This document shows, in pieces, positions 18,763-27,478 of a stretch of 64,000 nt of DNA (the stretch's first letter is position 1; each line of letters starts with the position of its first letter). The notes below the pieces were generated by a model. The model was not told the origin of the DNA. It ran no database searches and was given only the letters and a program-made list of their open reading frames with translations. This stretch comes from R-RK-3 sp963842775. GTDB taxonomy: Bacteria; Pseudomonadota; Alphaproteobacteria; Rhizobiales; Rhodomicrobiaceae. A program made the position numbers and the translations under genes. The stretch covers positions 496,001-560,000 of the forward strand of contig CAWJHQ010000005.1 in NCBI GenBank assembly GCA_963842775.1, given 5' to 3'.

Positions 18763-19752
18763 TCAAGCCGAGACAATCGACTTCTTCACCGAGGCGCCCA
18801 ACGTATATTTCGGATCGACCATATTGCCGAGCCGCACCCGGCCGCATTGCGTCAGCAACATATAGGCGTCCAACTCTTCAAATCCGTAGTCGGCGGCCAT
18901 CCAGCGGATCAGTTCGCGATAGGCGATGCGCGCCGCGTCTTCCATCGGACGGCCGGTGCCGATCGTCATGATGAACTGCTCGGTTTCAAGGCGTGGCCAT
19001 GTAAAGGTCCAGCCCTTGATCAGGTCGATCTGGACGGTCGTGACGGTGGGGTGCTCGATGGCGACGCCGCAAAGCTCGCCATCGCCCTGCGCGGCATGGC
19101 AGTCGCCGAGATAGAACAGCGCGCCCTTGGCATTTACCGGCAGGTAGATGACGGCGCCGGTCCCGACATCTGGCAGGTCCATGTTGCCGCCGTAATAGTC
19201 CGGGACGAGCGACGAGATCGCCTCGATCTCGGGCGAGGTGCCGATCGTGCCGATAAACGGCTCGTAGGGCAGCTTGATCTTGTCGCTCCAATAGACCCAC
19301 TGTTCATCGACATTGAGCTTCTTGACCCGCTCGGGGAGCGGGGCGTTGAGCATCGCGGTATGGCCGGTGCCGCAAAGGCCGCCGAATTCGGTGATCAGCG
19401 TCGTCGTGCCGACCGGCTGCGGCCCGCGGGGCTTGATCGACTGGATATGCACGGCGAGGCAGTCGCCCTTTTCCGCGCCATTGATGTAGACCGGCCCGTT
19501 TTGCGGATTGAGAAAGGGGAAGTTCAGAATCTCGCTGGGCTTGTCGGTCTCGTATTTGATCGCGCCTTCGAACGCGTCATGCGTCTCGAACGAGATCACC
19601 GCCCCGGGATCAACCGTCAGCACAGGCGCGGCATAAGGTCCGTACACGTAGTGATATTTTCCCTGAGACGCTTCGGTAATTTCGAAGCGGCCGGTCGCCT
19701 TGCCTTGCGCAACGCCGCGCTTGACCATGTAGGAATTTTCGAGCCATGACAT
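18763..19752 (-). CDS. fmdA: Acetamidase/formamidase, last gene of amide operon 1
   Basis: 329 residues of the FmdA/AmdA family, which hydrolyse short aliphatic amides (formamide, acetamide) to ammonia and the acid. Family landmarks are FETHDAFEGAI, NPQNGPVYINGA (about 82-93), a metal-site region around GGNMDLPDVG, and GDCHAAQGDGELCG near 218-231. It is cytoplasmic, with no signal peptide. It ends a minus-strand operon (amiC, amiR, binding protein, two permeases, two ATPases) that imports the amide it would cleave. The upstream ATPase gene is 39 bases away. It is similar in type to the second copy at 43264-44208. Confidence 0.9.
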   Translation of the reverse strand: MSWLENSYMVKRGVAQGKATGRFEITEASQGKYHYVYGPYAAPVLTVDPGAVISFETHDAFEGAIKYETDKPSEILNFPFLNPQNGPVYINGAEKGDCLAVHIQSIKPRGPQPVGTTTLITEFGGLCGTGHTAMLNAPLPERVKKLNVDEQWVYWSDKIKLPYEPFIGTIGTSPEIEAISSLVPDYYGGNMDLPDVGTGAVIYLPVNAKGALFYLGDCHAAQGDGELCGVAIEHPTVTTVQIDLIKGWTFTWPRLETEQFIMTIGTGRPMEDAARIAYRELIRWMAADYGFEELDAYMLLTQCGRVRLGNMVDPKYTLGASVKKSIVSA

Positions 19753-19791
19753 CGAGCGTTCTCCTCTTGGACGTTTGCGTTTCCCGCTGAA

Positions 19792-20505
19792 TTAGACGGA
19801 TAGATAGCGGCGAATGACGGCGCGGTCGTTCAAAGCCTCGGGCGCCGCTTCCTCGACGATGCGGCCCTTATCCATGACGTAGCAGCGCTGGGCCATGGCG
19901 CGGATCAGATCGACATTCTGTTCGACGAAGACGATCGTGACGCCCTCGGCGCGGTTCAACTCGGTCATGGTGCGTCCGATCTCCTCGACGATCGAGGGCT
20001 GTATGCCTTCGGATGGCTCGTCGAGCAGGATGAGCCCCGGACGGCCGACGAGCACACGGCCGATGGCGAGCTGCTGCTGCTGGCCGCCGGACATGGTGCC
20101 GGCGCGCTGGCGGCGGCGCTCGGCGAGGATCGGCAGGAGCGTATAGACGCGCTCGAAATCGGCGGGCGTGGCGCCGCCGCCGATGGAGGCGCCGACCTTC
20201 AGATTCTCCTCAACCGTCATGCGCGGAAAAACGTCGCGGCCCTGCGGCACATAGCCGATGCCCTGCCTTGCCCTCAGATGTGCGGGCAGCGCCGTGATCG
20301 CCTGACCCTTGAAGTTCACCGAGCCGCCGGTGGCCGGCAGGAGGCCGATCAGCGCCTTCATCAGCGTCGACTTGCCGACGCCGTTGCGGCCGATTACGGC
20401 GACGATCTCGCCCTCGCGTACCTGCAGGTCGACCCCCTGCAGGACCGGCTTGCCGCCATAGCCGGAGGCGAGCCCGGCGGTCGAAAGCATCACCTCTCTA
20501 CGCAT
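19792..20505 (-). CDS. ABC importer ATPase (UrtE/LivF type), amide operon 1
   Basis: 237 residues. Walker A is GRNGVGKST (about 39-47), the signature MSGGQQQQLAIGR and Walker B LILLDEPSEGIQ follow, with the switch His replaced in context by FVEQN as usual for LivF/UrtE. It energises uptake of urea or short amides with the UrtD-type partner. The start overlaps the previous gene by eight bases. Confidence 0.9.
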   Translation of the reverse strand: MRREVMLSTAGLASGYGGKPVLQGVDLQVREGEIVAVIGRNGVGKSTLMKALIGLLPATGGSVNFKGQAITALPAHLRARQGIGYVPQGRDVFPRMTVEENLKVGASIGGGATPADFERVYTLLPILAERRRQRAGTMSGGQQQQLAIGRVLVGRPGLILLDEPSEGIQPSIVEEIGRTMTELNRAEGVTIVFVEQNVDLIRAMAQRCYVMDKGRIVEEAAPEALNDRAVIRRYLSV

Positions 20506-21214
20506 GGCCGCTTCCCAGATAAATTTCCGCGACGCGCTGGTCGGCGACGATCTCGTCCATGGAACCTTGCGCGAAGATCCGGCCGAAATGCAGCACCGTC
20601 ACCTTCTGCGCGACCTGCCGCACGAAAGCCATGTCGTGCTCGATGGCCAGCACCGTCATGCCTCCCGCGTTCAGCGCTTGCACCATCTCACCAGTCGCGT
20701 GGGTCTCGTCGGGCGACATGCCGGCGGTCGGCTCGTCCAGCAGCAGAAGCTGCGGCTTCAGGCTCACCGCCATGCCGATCTCCAGCCATTGCTTCTGGCC
20801 GTGGCTGAGATTGCCGGCGGGCTGCATCGCTGCCCCCTCCAGCTTGAGGAAGGCAAGCAACCGGTCGATTTCCTCGTCTAACGAGCCGCCATTCACGTGG
20901 TGCTGCAACGCAGTTTCGAGATTCTGCCGCGTGCTGAGCGCCTTGAAGATGCCGGGCACCTGGAATTTGACGCTCATGCCCTTGCGAATACGTGCGAACG
21001 GCCTGAGCGCGGTGATGTCCTCGCCATTATAGAAGATGGCGCCGCTGGACGGCGCGTGTTCGCCGAGGATGAGGCGGAAGAGCGTGCTCTTGCCCGCTCC
21101 ATTGGGCCCAATCAGGCAGTGGATTTCGCCGGGCTGCAGCGCGAAGTCTACATCGGCCGTGACATGCAACCCGCCGAAGCGCTTGTTGAGTTTGCGGGTT
21201 TCCAGAAGCGGCAT
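20498..21214 (-). CDS. ABC importer ATPase (UrtD/LivG type), amide operon 1
   Basis: 238 residues from the ATG at 21214, which overlaps the upstream stop as TAATG; a longer open frame beyond it is antisense noise. Walker A is GPNGAGKST (about 33-41), the signature LSHGQKQWLEIG is the variant typical of UrtD, and Walker B is LLLLDEPTAGMS with switch IEHD. It pairs with the UrtE-type ATPase. Confidence 0.9.
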   Translation of the reverse strand: MPLLETRKLNKRFGGLHVTADVDFALQPGEIHCLIGPNGAGKSTLFRLILGEHAPSSGAIFYNGEDITALRPFARIRKGMSVKFQVPGIFKALSTRQNLETALQHHVNGGSLDEEIDRLLAFLKLEGAAMQPAGNLSHGQKQWLEIGMAVSLKPQLLLLDEPTAGMSPDETHATGEMVQALNAGGMTVLAIEHDMAFVRQVAQKVTVLHFGRIFAQGSMDEIVADQRVAEIYLGSGHA

Positions 21215-22305
21215 TATGCGGCTCCCCGTCTGGAGAGGCGTGCGGCCAGCTTGTAAGTCAGGTCGACGATGCCGGGGATGAGCCCGTTCGGCGCGGCCAG
21301 CACTGTCACGACGAGCAATAGTCCCATCACCACGAGCGCATATTGGCTGCCGTATATGGTGAGAGCCTGGAAGACCGCCAGCACTCCGAATGCTCCGATC
21401 ATCGAGGCAGTCAGGTCGCCGCGCCCGCCGACCGCTACCCATACGATAGGCAGTGCGGCGGCGGTGATGCTCATGCTGGAGGGCGTGATGTACTGGCCCC
21501 AGGCCGTGTAGAACACGCCGCTCAACCCCGCGAGAGCCGCCGCGATGACGAACGCGCCCAGCTGATATTTGCGGATGTCGTAGCCGAGCATTTCGGCGCG
21601 CTCGGGATTTTCGCGAATGGCCACGAGGACATTGCCGAAGGGCGCGTTCACGAGAATGCGCAAGGCCAGATAGACGAGCAGGAGCAGCCCGAGCATCAGA
21701 TAGTAGAATTCGACGTCGGGGAAGAGGACGAGGTCGCCGCCCGGCCAGGGAATGGTGATTGGCGGCATCCCGCTCATCCCGTTGAAGCCGTTAAGCCGCG
21801 CCGCGCCGATCCGCCATTCCGGACCCGCCGTCTGCGCCATGAAGCGCTCGAAGATCAGCGTCACCGACAATGTGACGATGCCGAGAAAGACACCGCTGAT
21901 CCGTCCGAAGAACAGGAAATACCCAAGTATCGCGGCGAACAGCGCGGCAAATAGAACGGCGACGACCACGGCCACGAGGGTGAAGCCGTATGCCGAACCG
22001 AAATTGATGGTGAGGATGCCGTAAGAATAGCCGGCGATGCCGAAAAAAGCCGTCTGGCCGAAGCTCAGCGACCCTCCATAGCCCCACAGGAGCGACAATC
22101 CCAGCGCCATGAAGATCCAGGTGAAGAAGTACGCGATGTTGCCGACGGTGTAGCCGTCGGAGAATAGCGGATAGAGGCAGCCGGCTATCGTAACGGCAAT
22201 GAAACTGGCCCAGAACCACGGGCCGCGGCCCAGAGTCTGCGGTCCTTCGAGAAGTGCGAGATAACGGAAAACCCTGCGCGTCGAGCGGCCTTGCCGGTCG
22301 GTCAT
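21214..22305 (-). CDS. ABC importer permease (UrtC/LivM type), amide operon 1
   Basis: 363 residues from the ATG at 22305 (TAATG overlap with the upstream permease). About ten hydrophobic segments are visible. The family motif SLSFGQTAFFGIAGYSYG is near residue 80, and the loop between helices reads VAIRENPERAEMLGYDIRKYQL, the contact point for the ATPases. With the UrtB-type protein it forms the membrane channel. Confidence 0.9.
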   Translation of the reverse strand: MTDRQGRSTRRVFRYLALLEGPQTLGRGPWFWASFIAVTIAGCLYPLFSDGYTVGNIAYFFTWIFMALGLSLLWGYGGSLSFGQTAFFGIAGYSYGILTINFGSAYGFTLVAVVVAVLFAALFAAILGYFLFFGRISGVFLGIVTLSVTLIFERFMAQTAGPEWRIGAARLNGFNGMSGMPPITIPWPGGDLVLFPDVEFYYLMLGLLLLVYLALRILVNAPFGNVLVAIRENPERAEMLGYDIRKYQLGAFVIAAALAGLSGVFYTAWGQYITPSSMSITAAALPIVWVAVGGRGDLTASMIGAFGVLAVFQALTIYGSQYALVVMGLLLVVTVLAAPNGLIPGIVDLTYKLAARLSRRGAA

Positions 22306-23168
22306 TATGCGCGCTCGCTGAGCATCCATCCGGAGACCCCCCGTGGCAGAACGCGAATGACGATGATGACGGTAACCAGGAGCGCGATCTGGCCGAAAAG
22401 CTGGCCCTGCCAGGATGTCATGGCCGCCTTCATGATGCCGAGCAGCACGGCGGCGGGCGCGGTGCCGAAGAACACATCCGCTCCGCCGACGACGACCGTG
22501 ACGAAGGCTTCCATGATGAAGGTCGCGCCCATCGTCGGCACGATTGTCATCGTCGGCGCATAGAGTCCCCCGGTCAGGCCCGCGAGCGCCGCACCGAGGC
22601 CAAAGGTCAGGCTGTAGATCAGCCGCGTGTCGACGCCGAGCGCTTCCGCGATGCCGGGTAGCTGGATGGTCGCGCGCGCCAGGACGCCGAAGCGCGTCCG
22701 GGTAAAGATCAGATAGAGTCCCGCGAGCAGCAGGACGGCGACGGCCATCAGCACGATGCGGTAGGTGGAATAGGAATAGGCGCCATAGGTGAAACTGCCG
22801 AACGGGATCGGTACGCCGGGGAGCGATGATCCCAGCAGAATCAGGGTGCCTTGTGTCGCGATGAGGCTGATCCCCCAGGTGGCGACGATCGTGTCGAGCG
22901 GCCGGTCGTAGAGATGGCGCACCACCAGGCGCTCGATCACTATGCCGACGAGCCCGGCCACGAGCGCGCCGCATGCGATGGCGAGCGGCAGCGGCAGGCC
23001 GAGCCGCGCCACCGTCACCGTGACATAGGCGCCGCACATGATGAATTCACCATGCGCCAGGTTGATGACGCCCATCATGCCGAAGATGATGGCGAGCCCG
23101 CAGGATGCCAGCACCAGAAAAGCGAAGGCGTCTCCCGCCGTGTAGAGAAATCCGAGAATGACGCTCAT
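22305..23168 (-). CDS. ABC importer permease (UrtB/LivH type), amide operon 1
   Basis: 287 residues, strongly hydrophobic, with the LivH/UrtB signature GVINLAHGEFIMCGAYV (about 33-49) and the ATPase-contact loop ATIQLPGIAEALGVDTRLIYSL near 170. It partners the UrtC-type permease. There are 83 bases between it and the binding-protein gene. Confidence 0.9.
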   Translation of the reverse strand: MSVILGFLYTAGDAFAFLVLASCGLAIIFGMMGVINLAHGEFIMCGAYVTVTVARLGLPLPLAIACGALVAGLVGIVIERLVVRHLYDRPLDTIVATWGISLIATQGTLILLGSSLPGVPIPFGSFTYGAYSYSTYRIVLMAVAVLLLAGLYLIFTRTRFGVLARATIQLPGIAEALGVDTRLIYSLTFGLGAALAGLTGGLYAPTMTIVPTMGATFIMEAFVTVVVGGADVFFGTAPAAVLLGIMKAAMTSWQGQLFGQIALLVTVIIVIRVLPRGVSGWMLSERA

Positions 23169-23251
23169 AGGCCGGTCGCATCCTCATCCGCCGCGATATG
23201 CGAGATTATAGGCCAGGGCGGCCCAGAAGACCGCCCTGCATTTCAATAGCC

Positions 23252-24484
23252 TTACTTCTTCGGCGGATTGCTAGGCGTGTATTGCGTCATCGGATCTTTC
23301 TTCGTCAGATCGCAGCCGGCATCGCCCAGCCAATAGGGCTTGATGTCGTTCCAGACCTTCGGGAAGGTCACGGAGTGGTCGTCGCCCACCTTGGCCATGT
23401 AGATGGTGTGCGACATGTGCTGGCTCTTCGGATCGATGCAAACCTTGCCTTCCGGCGCATCGAAGCAGACATCGCCTTGCGCGATCACCTTGCGGATATC
23501 GGCACGCTTGGTCGACTTGGCGCGCTCGACCATCTGCTTGTAGAGATAGATCGCCAGATAGGAATTTTCGGCTTCCTGGTTGATGTAGGGTTCGTTCGGG
23601 AATTTGGCCCTCCACTTCGCGACGAACGCCTTGCTCTCGGGCGTATCGACCTCTTCGACATAATTCACGGTCGCGTACATATTGGCGAGGCTTGGCGGCG
23701 CGAAGCGCTTATGCTCATAGCCCTGGCCGACGTTCACGGACGATCCCATCGGCACTTTGAGGTTGGCGGCGGCGGCCTGGCTGTAATACGACGCCTGCGC
23801 CGTGCCGACCAGCAGCGTGATCAGGATGTCCGGCTTCGCCTTCTGGATGTTCTGAATGGTCTGCGAGAACTGCGAGACGCCGAGGGGGATGAACTCCTCG
23901 CCGATCATCTCGCCGCCCTTCTCCTTGACGATCTGGCGCACCCATTCGGCGGAGATCTGGCCGAAATTATAATCGGCGGCGATGGTGTAGACCTTCTTGC
24001 CGTAGGTCTCCATCATCCAGGGAATCAGCGTCGAGAATTGCTGCTCCGGCACGGCGCCCGTCACGATCATGTGGCTGTCGCAGACGCCGCCTTCATATTG
24101 GTTGTTGTAGAAGGCGAAGCCGTCGAGCTGATCCACGATCGGCCGGTACGCCTCACGCGATGCGCTGGAGAAGCCGGCGAACACCACATCCACTTTGTCG
24201 CGCTGGAGGACGCGGCGCATGAACTCCTGGTAGCGGGTGTTGTCGGACTGGGTATCGTAGATCACCAGCTCGATCTTGCGCCCGTCAATACCGCCGGCCG
24301 CGTTGATCTCATCGGTGGCGAGTTGGATGCCATGCACCTTGCCGATGGTTGCAAGCGCAAAGTCACCCGACTGATCCTCGAGCACGCCGATCTTGATCGG
24401 ATCGGCCGCGTGTGCCGGCCCTGCGGCAAGCAACAGCAATCCTATCGCGGCCGCGATATGCGGACGCGCAGATGTCCTGATCAT
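23252..24484 (-). CDS. Amide/urea ABC importer periplasmic binding protein
   Basis: 410 residues. A signal peptide (1-27, ending AHA) leads to a two-lobe type I periplasmic binding fold starting IKIGVLEDQSGDFA. It belongs to the UrtA/FmdD group that binds urea, formamide or short amides. It is also a relative of the AmiC sensor encoded just upstream. The gene follows amiR by 17 bases. Context favours formamide, acetamide or urea as ligand, but the exact ligand cannot be read from sequence. Confidence 0.9.
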   Translation of the reverse strand: MIRTSARPHIAAAIGLLLLAAGPAHAADPIKIGVLEDQSGDFALATIGKVHGIQLATDEINAAGGIDGRKIELVIYDTQSDNTRYQEFMRRVLQRDKVDVVFAGFSSASREAYRPIVDQLDGFAFYNNQYEGGVCDSHMIVTGAVPEQQFSTLIPWMMETYGKKVYTIAADYNFGQISAEWVRQIVKEKGGEMIGEEFIPLGVSQFSQTIQNIQKAKPDILITLLVGTAQASYYSQAAAANLKVPMGSSVNVGQGYEHKRFAPPSLANMYATVNYVEEVDTPESKAFVAKWRAKFPNEPYINQEAENSYLAIYLYKQMVERAKSTKRADIRKVIAQGDVCFDAPEGKVCIDPKSQHMSHTIYMAKVGDDHSVTFPKVWNDIKPYWLGDAGCDLTKKDPMTQYTPSNPPKK

Positions 24485-24501
24485 TTTGCTTCTCCGTTAA
24501 G

Positions 24502-25161
24502 TCAATTTTCGGCGCGTCTGCCTTGCTGAGCGGCCTCGCCGAAGGCCTCTGTTTCCCGGCATTCGATCTGCCGGACGAACGCCTCGCAGAACGCCTCGAC
24601 GCTCTGGCGAGATTTCATGCTCTCCTTGCGGAGGAACTCGTATGCGGTCTCGTCGTCCATGCCATCCTGCCGCACCAGATGGACGATGGCCTTGATCAGC
24701 GCCCGGCGGCTGCGGCGGCGGCTTTCATGATCGCTGAGCCGCGCTTCCAGGTGACGGCGGTGCCGGTGTTCGTTCACACCGACGAACAACGCGGAATAGA
24801 CACCCGCGCCATACACCGGCTTGCGCAGAAATCCGGTTGCGCCGCATTGCATCAGCGCCTTGAGGCGGCTCGGTGCCTCATGTCCGACCAGCGCGATCAC
24901 CGGCACGGGCGGCAGGAGGCCGGGCAGCGGCACCGACCAGGTCGCGCCGACATCGGTGTCGCCGTCGAGAAACAGGATGTCGTGGTCGGGCTTGAGCAAC
25001 GCGCAGGCGCTGCCGATTGGCCGCTCCGTCAGGCCCCGATGCTCCACCGTGAGACCGAGATTGGCGAGCGTCCGCGCCAGCGCCTGGACTGACGAGCACT
25101 CCTCCGCGCAAATGATCGCGCGGCTGCCGCTGAAATTCTGAACGAGGCGTGGCGGGCTCAT
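24502..25161 (-). CDS. amiR: AmiR-type ANTAR antitermination regulator
   Basis: 219 residues. The N-terminal pseudo-receiver domain (about 12-125) lacks a normal phosphoacceptor context (LFLDGDTDVG). It is followed by a long coiled-coil region and a C-terminal ANTAR RNA-binding domain (about 135-195, with ALIKAIVHLVRQDGMDDETAYEFLRKESM). AmiR proteins bind paired hairpins in leader RNA and stop premature termination. AmiC holds them inactive until an amide binds. The gene overlaps the AmiC-like gene by four bases (ATGA). Possible targets are the leader hairpins upstream of amiC. Confidence 0.9.
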   Translation of the reverse strand: MSPPRLVQNFSGSRAIICAEECSSVQALARTLANLGLTVEHRGLTERPIGSACALLKPDHDILFLDGDTDVGATWSVPLPGLLPPVPVIALVGHEAPSRLKALMQCGATGFLRKPVYGAGVYSALFVGVNEHRHRRHLEARLSDHESRRRSRRALIKAIVHLVRQDGMDDETAYEFLRKESMKSRQSVEAFCEAFVRQIECRETEAFGEAAQQGRRAEN

Positions 25162-26324
25162 GACACAAGCCTCACCGAACGGGGATGGGGAGCAACGTCG
25201 AAACGCGGCGAATTGCGGACGAGATAGGGATCGGGCCGGACGGGAGCGTTGGCTTCCATGATCACCTCGAATTGCCCGGCCTTGGTTGAGCGGCCGATGC
25301 GCGGCGTCAGATAGGTATGCAGCGTATCTTCGTCGATCCGGACCCGGCCCTGCGGCGCCTCGATTTCCAGGCGTGTCGCCGCCGCCTTCACGTCCGGCAC
25401 TGCGTCAGTCTGTGCTTCAGCAAGTGCGATGCCAAGTAGCTTCATGGCGAGATAGGAGGCTTCGGCGTCGGCGGAAAGCGCAGGGCCCTGAGGGAAGCGC
25501 GCAGTGTAAGCCTCGATAAAAGCGGCGTTTGCCTCGCTGCGCAGCGAGGCAAAATACACACTCGCGCTGATATGACCGTCGACGGCCTCGGCACCGATCT
25601 CGTCCAGTTCCGGCTCGGACAGGCTGCAACTTGCGACCGGCATGATGCGCGGCTGATCGATGCCCTGTTCAGCGGCTCTGCGTCGGAAATCACGGAAGAA
25701 CTGATAGGCGGACGTGCCAATCAGAGTGCTGAATACGAAACTTGGCCGCGCGGCGATGATCGCGTCGATCACGGCGGTGAAGTCAGTCTCACCGACCGGG
25801 AAGTACCGTTCCGCGACGACCGAGCCGCGCCGTGCCAGCACGGTCTCCCGCAGAATGCGGTTGTTTTCCCAAGCCCAGATGTAGTTGGAGCCGATGCAGA
25901 AGGCGCGGTCGCCATGATGGTCGGTCAGATAATCGATCAGCGGAATGATGTGCTGGTTCGGCGCCGCGCCCGTGTAGACGACATTCGCGGAGCTTTCGAA
26001 GCCTTCATAATGCGAAGGATACCAGAGCAGCCCGTCATGCTTCTCGAAGCAGGGAATAACTTCCTTCCGGCTCGAAGAGGTATAACAGCCGACCACATGC
26101 CTGATGCCGCGTGCAAGCAGCTTGTCGGCCATCGCGGCGTATTGCGCGTTGTTTCCCGCCGGATCCAGCGCCACAGCTTCAAGCGCAATGTGCAGATCAG
26201 GGGACGCGTTGATCTCTTCCAAGGCGAGCAGCGCGCCGTTCATCATCGACCGCGCGACGACCGAATACGGCCCGGTCAGCGAGAACAGCAGACCAACGGC
26301 ATATTGCGGAATCGCCACGGACAA
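25158..26324 (-). CDS. amiC: AmiC-type amide sensor (negative regulator of AmiR)
   Basis: About 388 residues of a periplasmic-binding-protein fold without a signal peptide, so it is cytoplasmic, as is Pseudomonas AmiC. Shared landmarks are VGLLFSLTGPY at the start, RHVVGCYTSSSRKEVIP, YEGFESSANVVYTGAAPNQH and the terminal RPDPYLV. Free AmiC traps AmiR; amide binding releases it. I prefer TTG at 26324 because GGAG lies eight bases before it. The open frame reaches another TTG at 26345, but that start would sit inside a leader hairpin. GTG at 26318 is also possible. Confidence 0.85.
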   Translation of the reverse strand: MSVAIPQYAVGLLFSLTGPYSVVARSMMNGALLALEEINASPDLHIALEAVALDPAGNNAQYAAMADKLLARGIRHVVGCYTSSSRKEVIPCFEKHDGLLWYPSHYEGFESSANVVYTGAAPNQHIIPLIDYLTDHHGDRAFCIGSNYIWAWENNRILRETVLARRGSVVAERYFPVGETDFTAVIDAIIAARPSFVFSTLIGTSAYQFFRDFRRRAAEQGIDQPRIMPVASCSLSEPELDEIGAEAVDGHISASVYFASLRSEANAAFIEAYTARFPQGPALSADAEASYLAMKLLGIALAEAQTDAVPDVKAAATRLEIEAPQGRVRIDEDTLHTYLTPRIGRSTKAGQFEVIMEANAPVRPDPYLVRNSPRFDVAPHPRSVRLVS

Positions 26325-26348
26325 GACGCCAACTCCAAACGACAAACG

Positions 26349-26374
26349 GCCCGCTAGCTCTTTCAGCTGCGGGC
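26349..26374 (-). promoter_or_regulatory. Leader hairpin before amiC (possible attenuator)
   Basis: In the minus-strand transcript GCCCGC-AGCT and AGCT-(A)-GCGGGC form a ten-pair stem with one bulge and a five-base loop, followed by a U-rich but interrupted tail. It lies just before the amiC start and could act as a weak terminator controlled by AmiR. Confidence 0.4.
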
Positions 26375-26421
26375 GTCAATGCCTCACCAGATGGATATGA
26401 AATATATGCTTGGCGCGATTT

Positions 26422-26437
26422 TGGGCAACGCTGCCCA
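26422..26437 (-). promoter_or_regulatory. Small hexaloop hairpin, candidate ANTAR binding site
   Basis: The minus transcript reads TGGGC-AGCGTT-GCCCA: a five-pair stem with a six-base loop having A at position 1 and G at position 4, the pattern reported for ANTAR target hairpins. A second matching hairpin is not obvious here. Confidence 0.4.
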
Positions 26438-26613
26438 GCGCTATAAAGTTAGGCTCCTATGTTTTAAGTCCCATGTCAAGCAGCAGTTTTAGATTGTTTT
26501 TTATCGCGGTGCGACTGCTTGGTGATCGATAAGCCGTTAACGCTATTGTCTCTTGTGAGGGGCGTCAGCCGGGTTCGAAACAAGGGTCGAATGAAGCCAA
26601 AGAAGGAAACGCC

Positions 26614-27300
26614 ATGCCGACAATAAGAGGCTGGTACCATCCGGCCGCCATCGTGGAATCTCTGATGCTGCGGCCGCGGGTCTATTTCGCGGCAATTGCG
26701 GGAACGCTCGCCTTTTTCGCCTGCCCGTCCGATGTGCCGGGCACGGTACGGACCTCGATTGCCTGGGACGCCGGCGGCCTTGTCTATCTGCTCCTGGCCT
26801 TTCGCCTCATGTACAATTGCGATGCGGATCATATTAAGGCCGTCGCGGGAGCTCGCGATGATAGTCGACTGGTCATTCTAACAGTCGTTTTGCTGGCGAT
26901 AGGCGCGAGCTTCGTCGCCATCGCGCAGTTGATCGGTCACGCCAAGCTACCTTCGATCGACAGCCGCGACCAGATATTGCTCGCTGGCCTTGCTATTCTC
27001 ACCATCATTACATCATGGACCGTGACACAGGTTGCTTTTGCAATCCATTATGCCCACGAATATTATCGTCCCGGAAAAGGTGGGGATGCTAAAGGGCTTA
27101 TTTTTCCTGAATGCGACGTTCCCGATTATTGGGATTTTCTATATTTTTCGACATCGATCGGGGCAACATCGCAAACCTCCGATACGTCCATCAGATCCCG
27201 CAATCTGCGCCGGCTCGTCACAGTGCACGCCGTGATTGCGTTCTTTTTCAATACAGCGGTTCTTGCGCTGACCGTGAATATCGCGGCAAGCCTTGCCTGA
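26614..27300 (+). CDS. DUF1345 family membrane protein
   Basis: 228 residues with about five hydrophobic segments (near 25-40, 48-66, 85-108, 120-142 and 205-225). The segment DFLYFSTSIGATSQTSD resembles a channel pore loop, as is usual for DUF1345. It is in the inner membrane and its function is not established. AAGGAA lies ahead of the ATG. The gene is divergent from amide operon 1. Confidence 0.85.
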   Translation: MPTIRGWYHPAAIVESLMLRPRVYFAAIAGTLAFFACPSDVPGTVRTSIAWDAGGLVYLLLAFRLMYNCDADHIKAVAGARDDSRLVILTVVLLAIGASFVAIAQLIGHAKLPSIDSRDQILLAGLAILTIITSWTVTQVAFAIHYAHEYYRPGKGGDAKGLIFPECDVPDYWDFLYFSTSIGATSQTSDTSIRSRNLRRLVTVHAVIAFFFNTAVLALTVNIAASLA

Positions 27301-27478
27301 GCGTGCAATGTCCCTGCGTTCTCCCAAGTGATCGCGAGCGATTAAATTATCGTCATGTCCTTCCGCTTGCTCTGCTGCCCTGCTATTTTCCCTTATGCGC
27401 GACCAGTATCTAGGATCGCCGTGGGCCGGAGTATGGCCCGATCTTGATCGCGCGTATTTTCAACATCTGTCGGGATGG

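Noticed and set aside
23198..24529. 443-codon plus-strand open frame opposite the amide binding-protein gene
   Set aside because: It is antisense to a conserved binding protein, with repetitive composition and no domain.
26422..26437. Sigma-54 promoter (TGGGCA-TTGCCC) before amiC of operon 1
   Set aside because: The GG-to-GC spacing is seven bases, not ten; the sequence is better explained as a hairpin.
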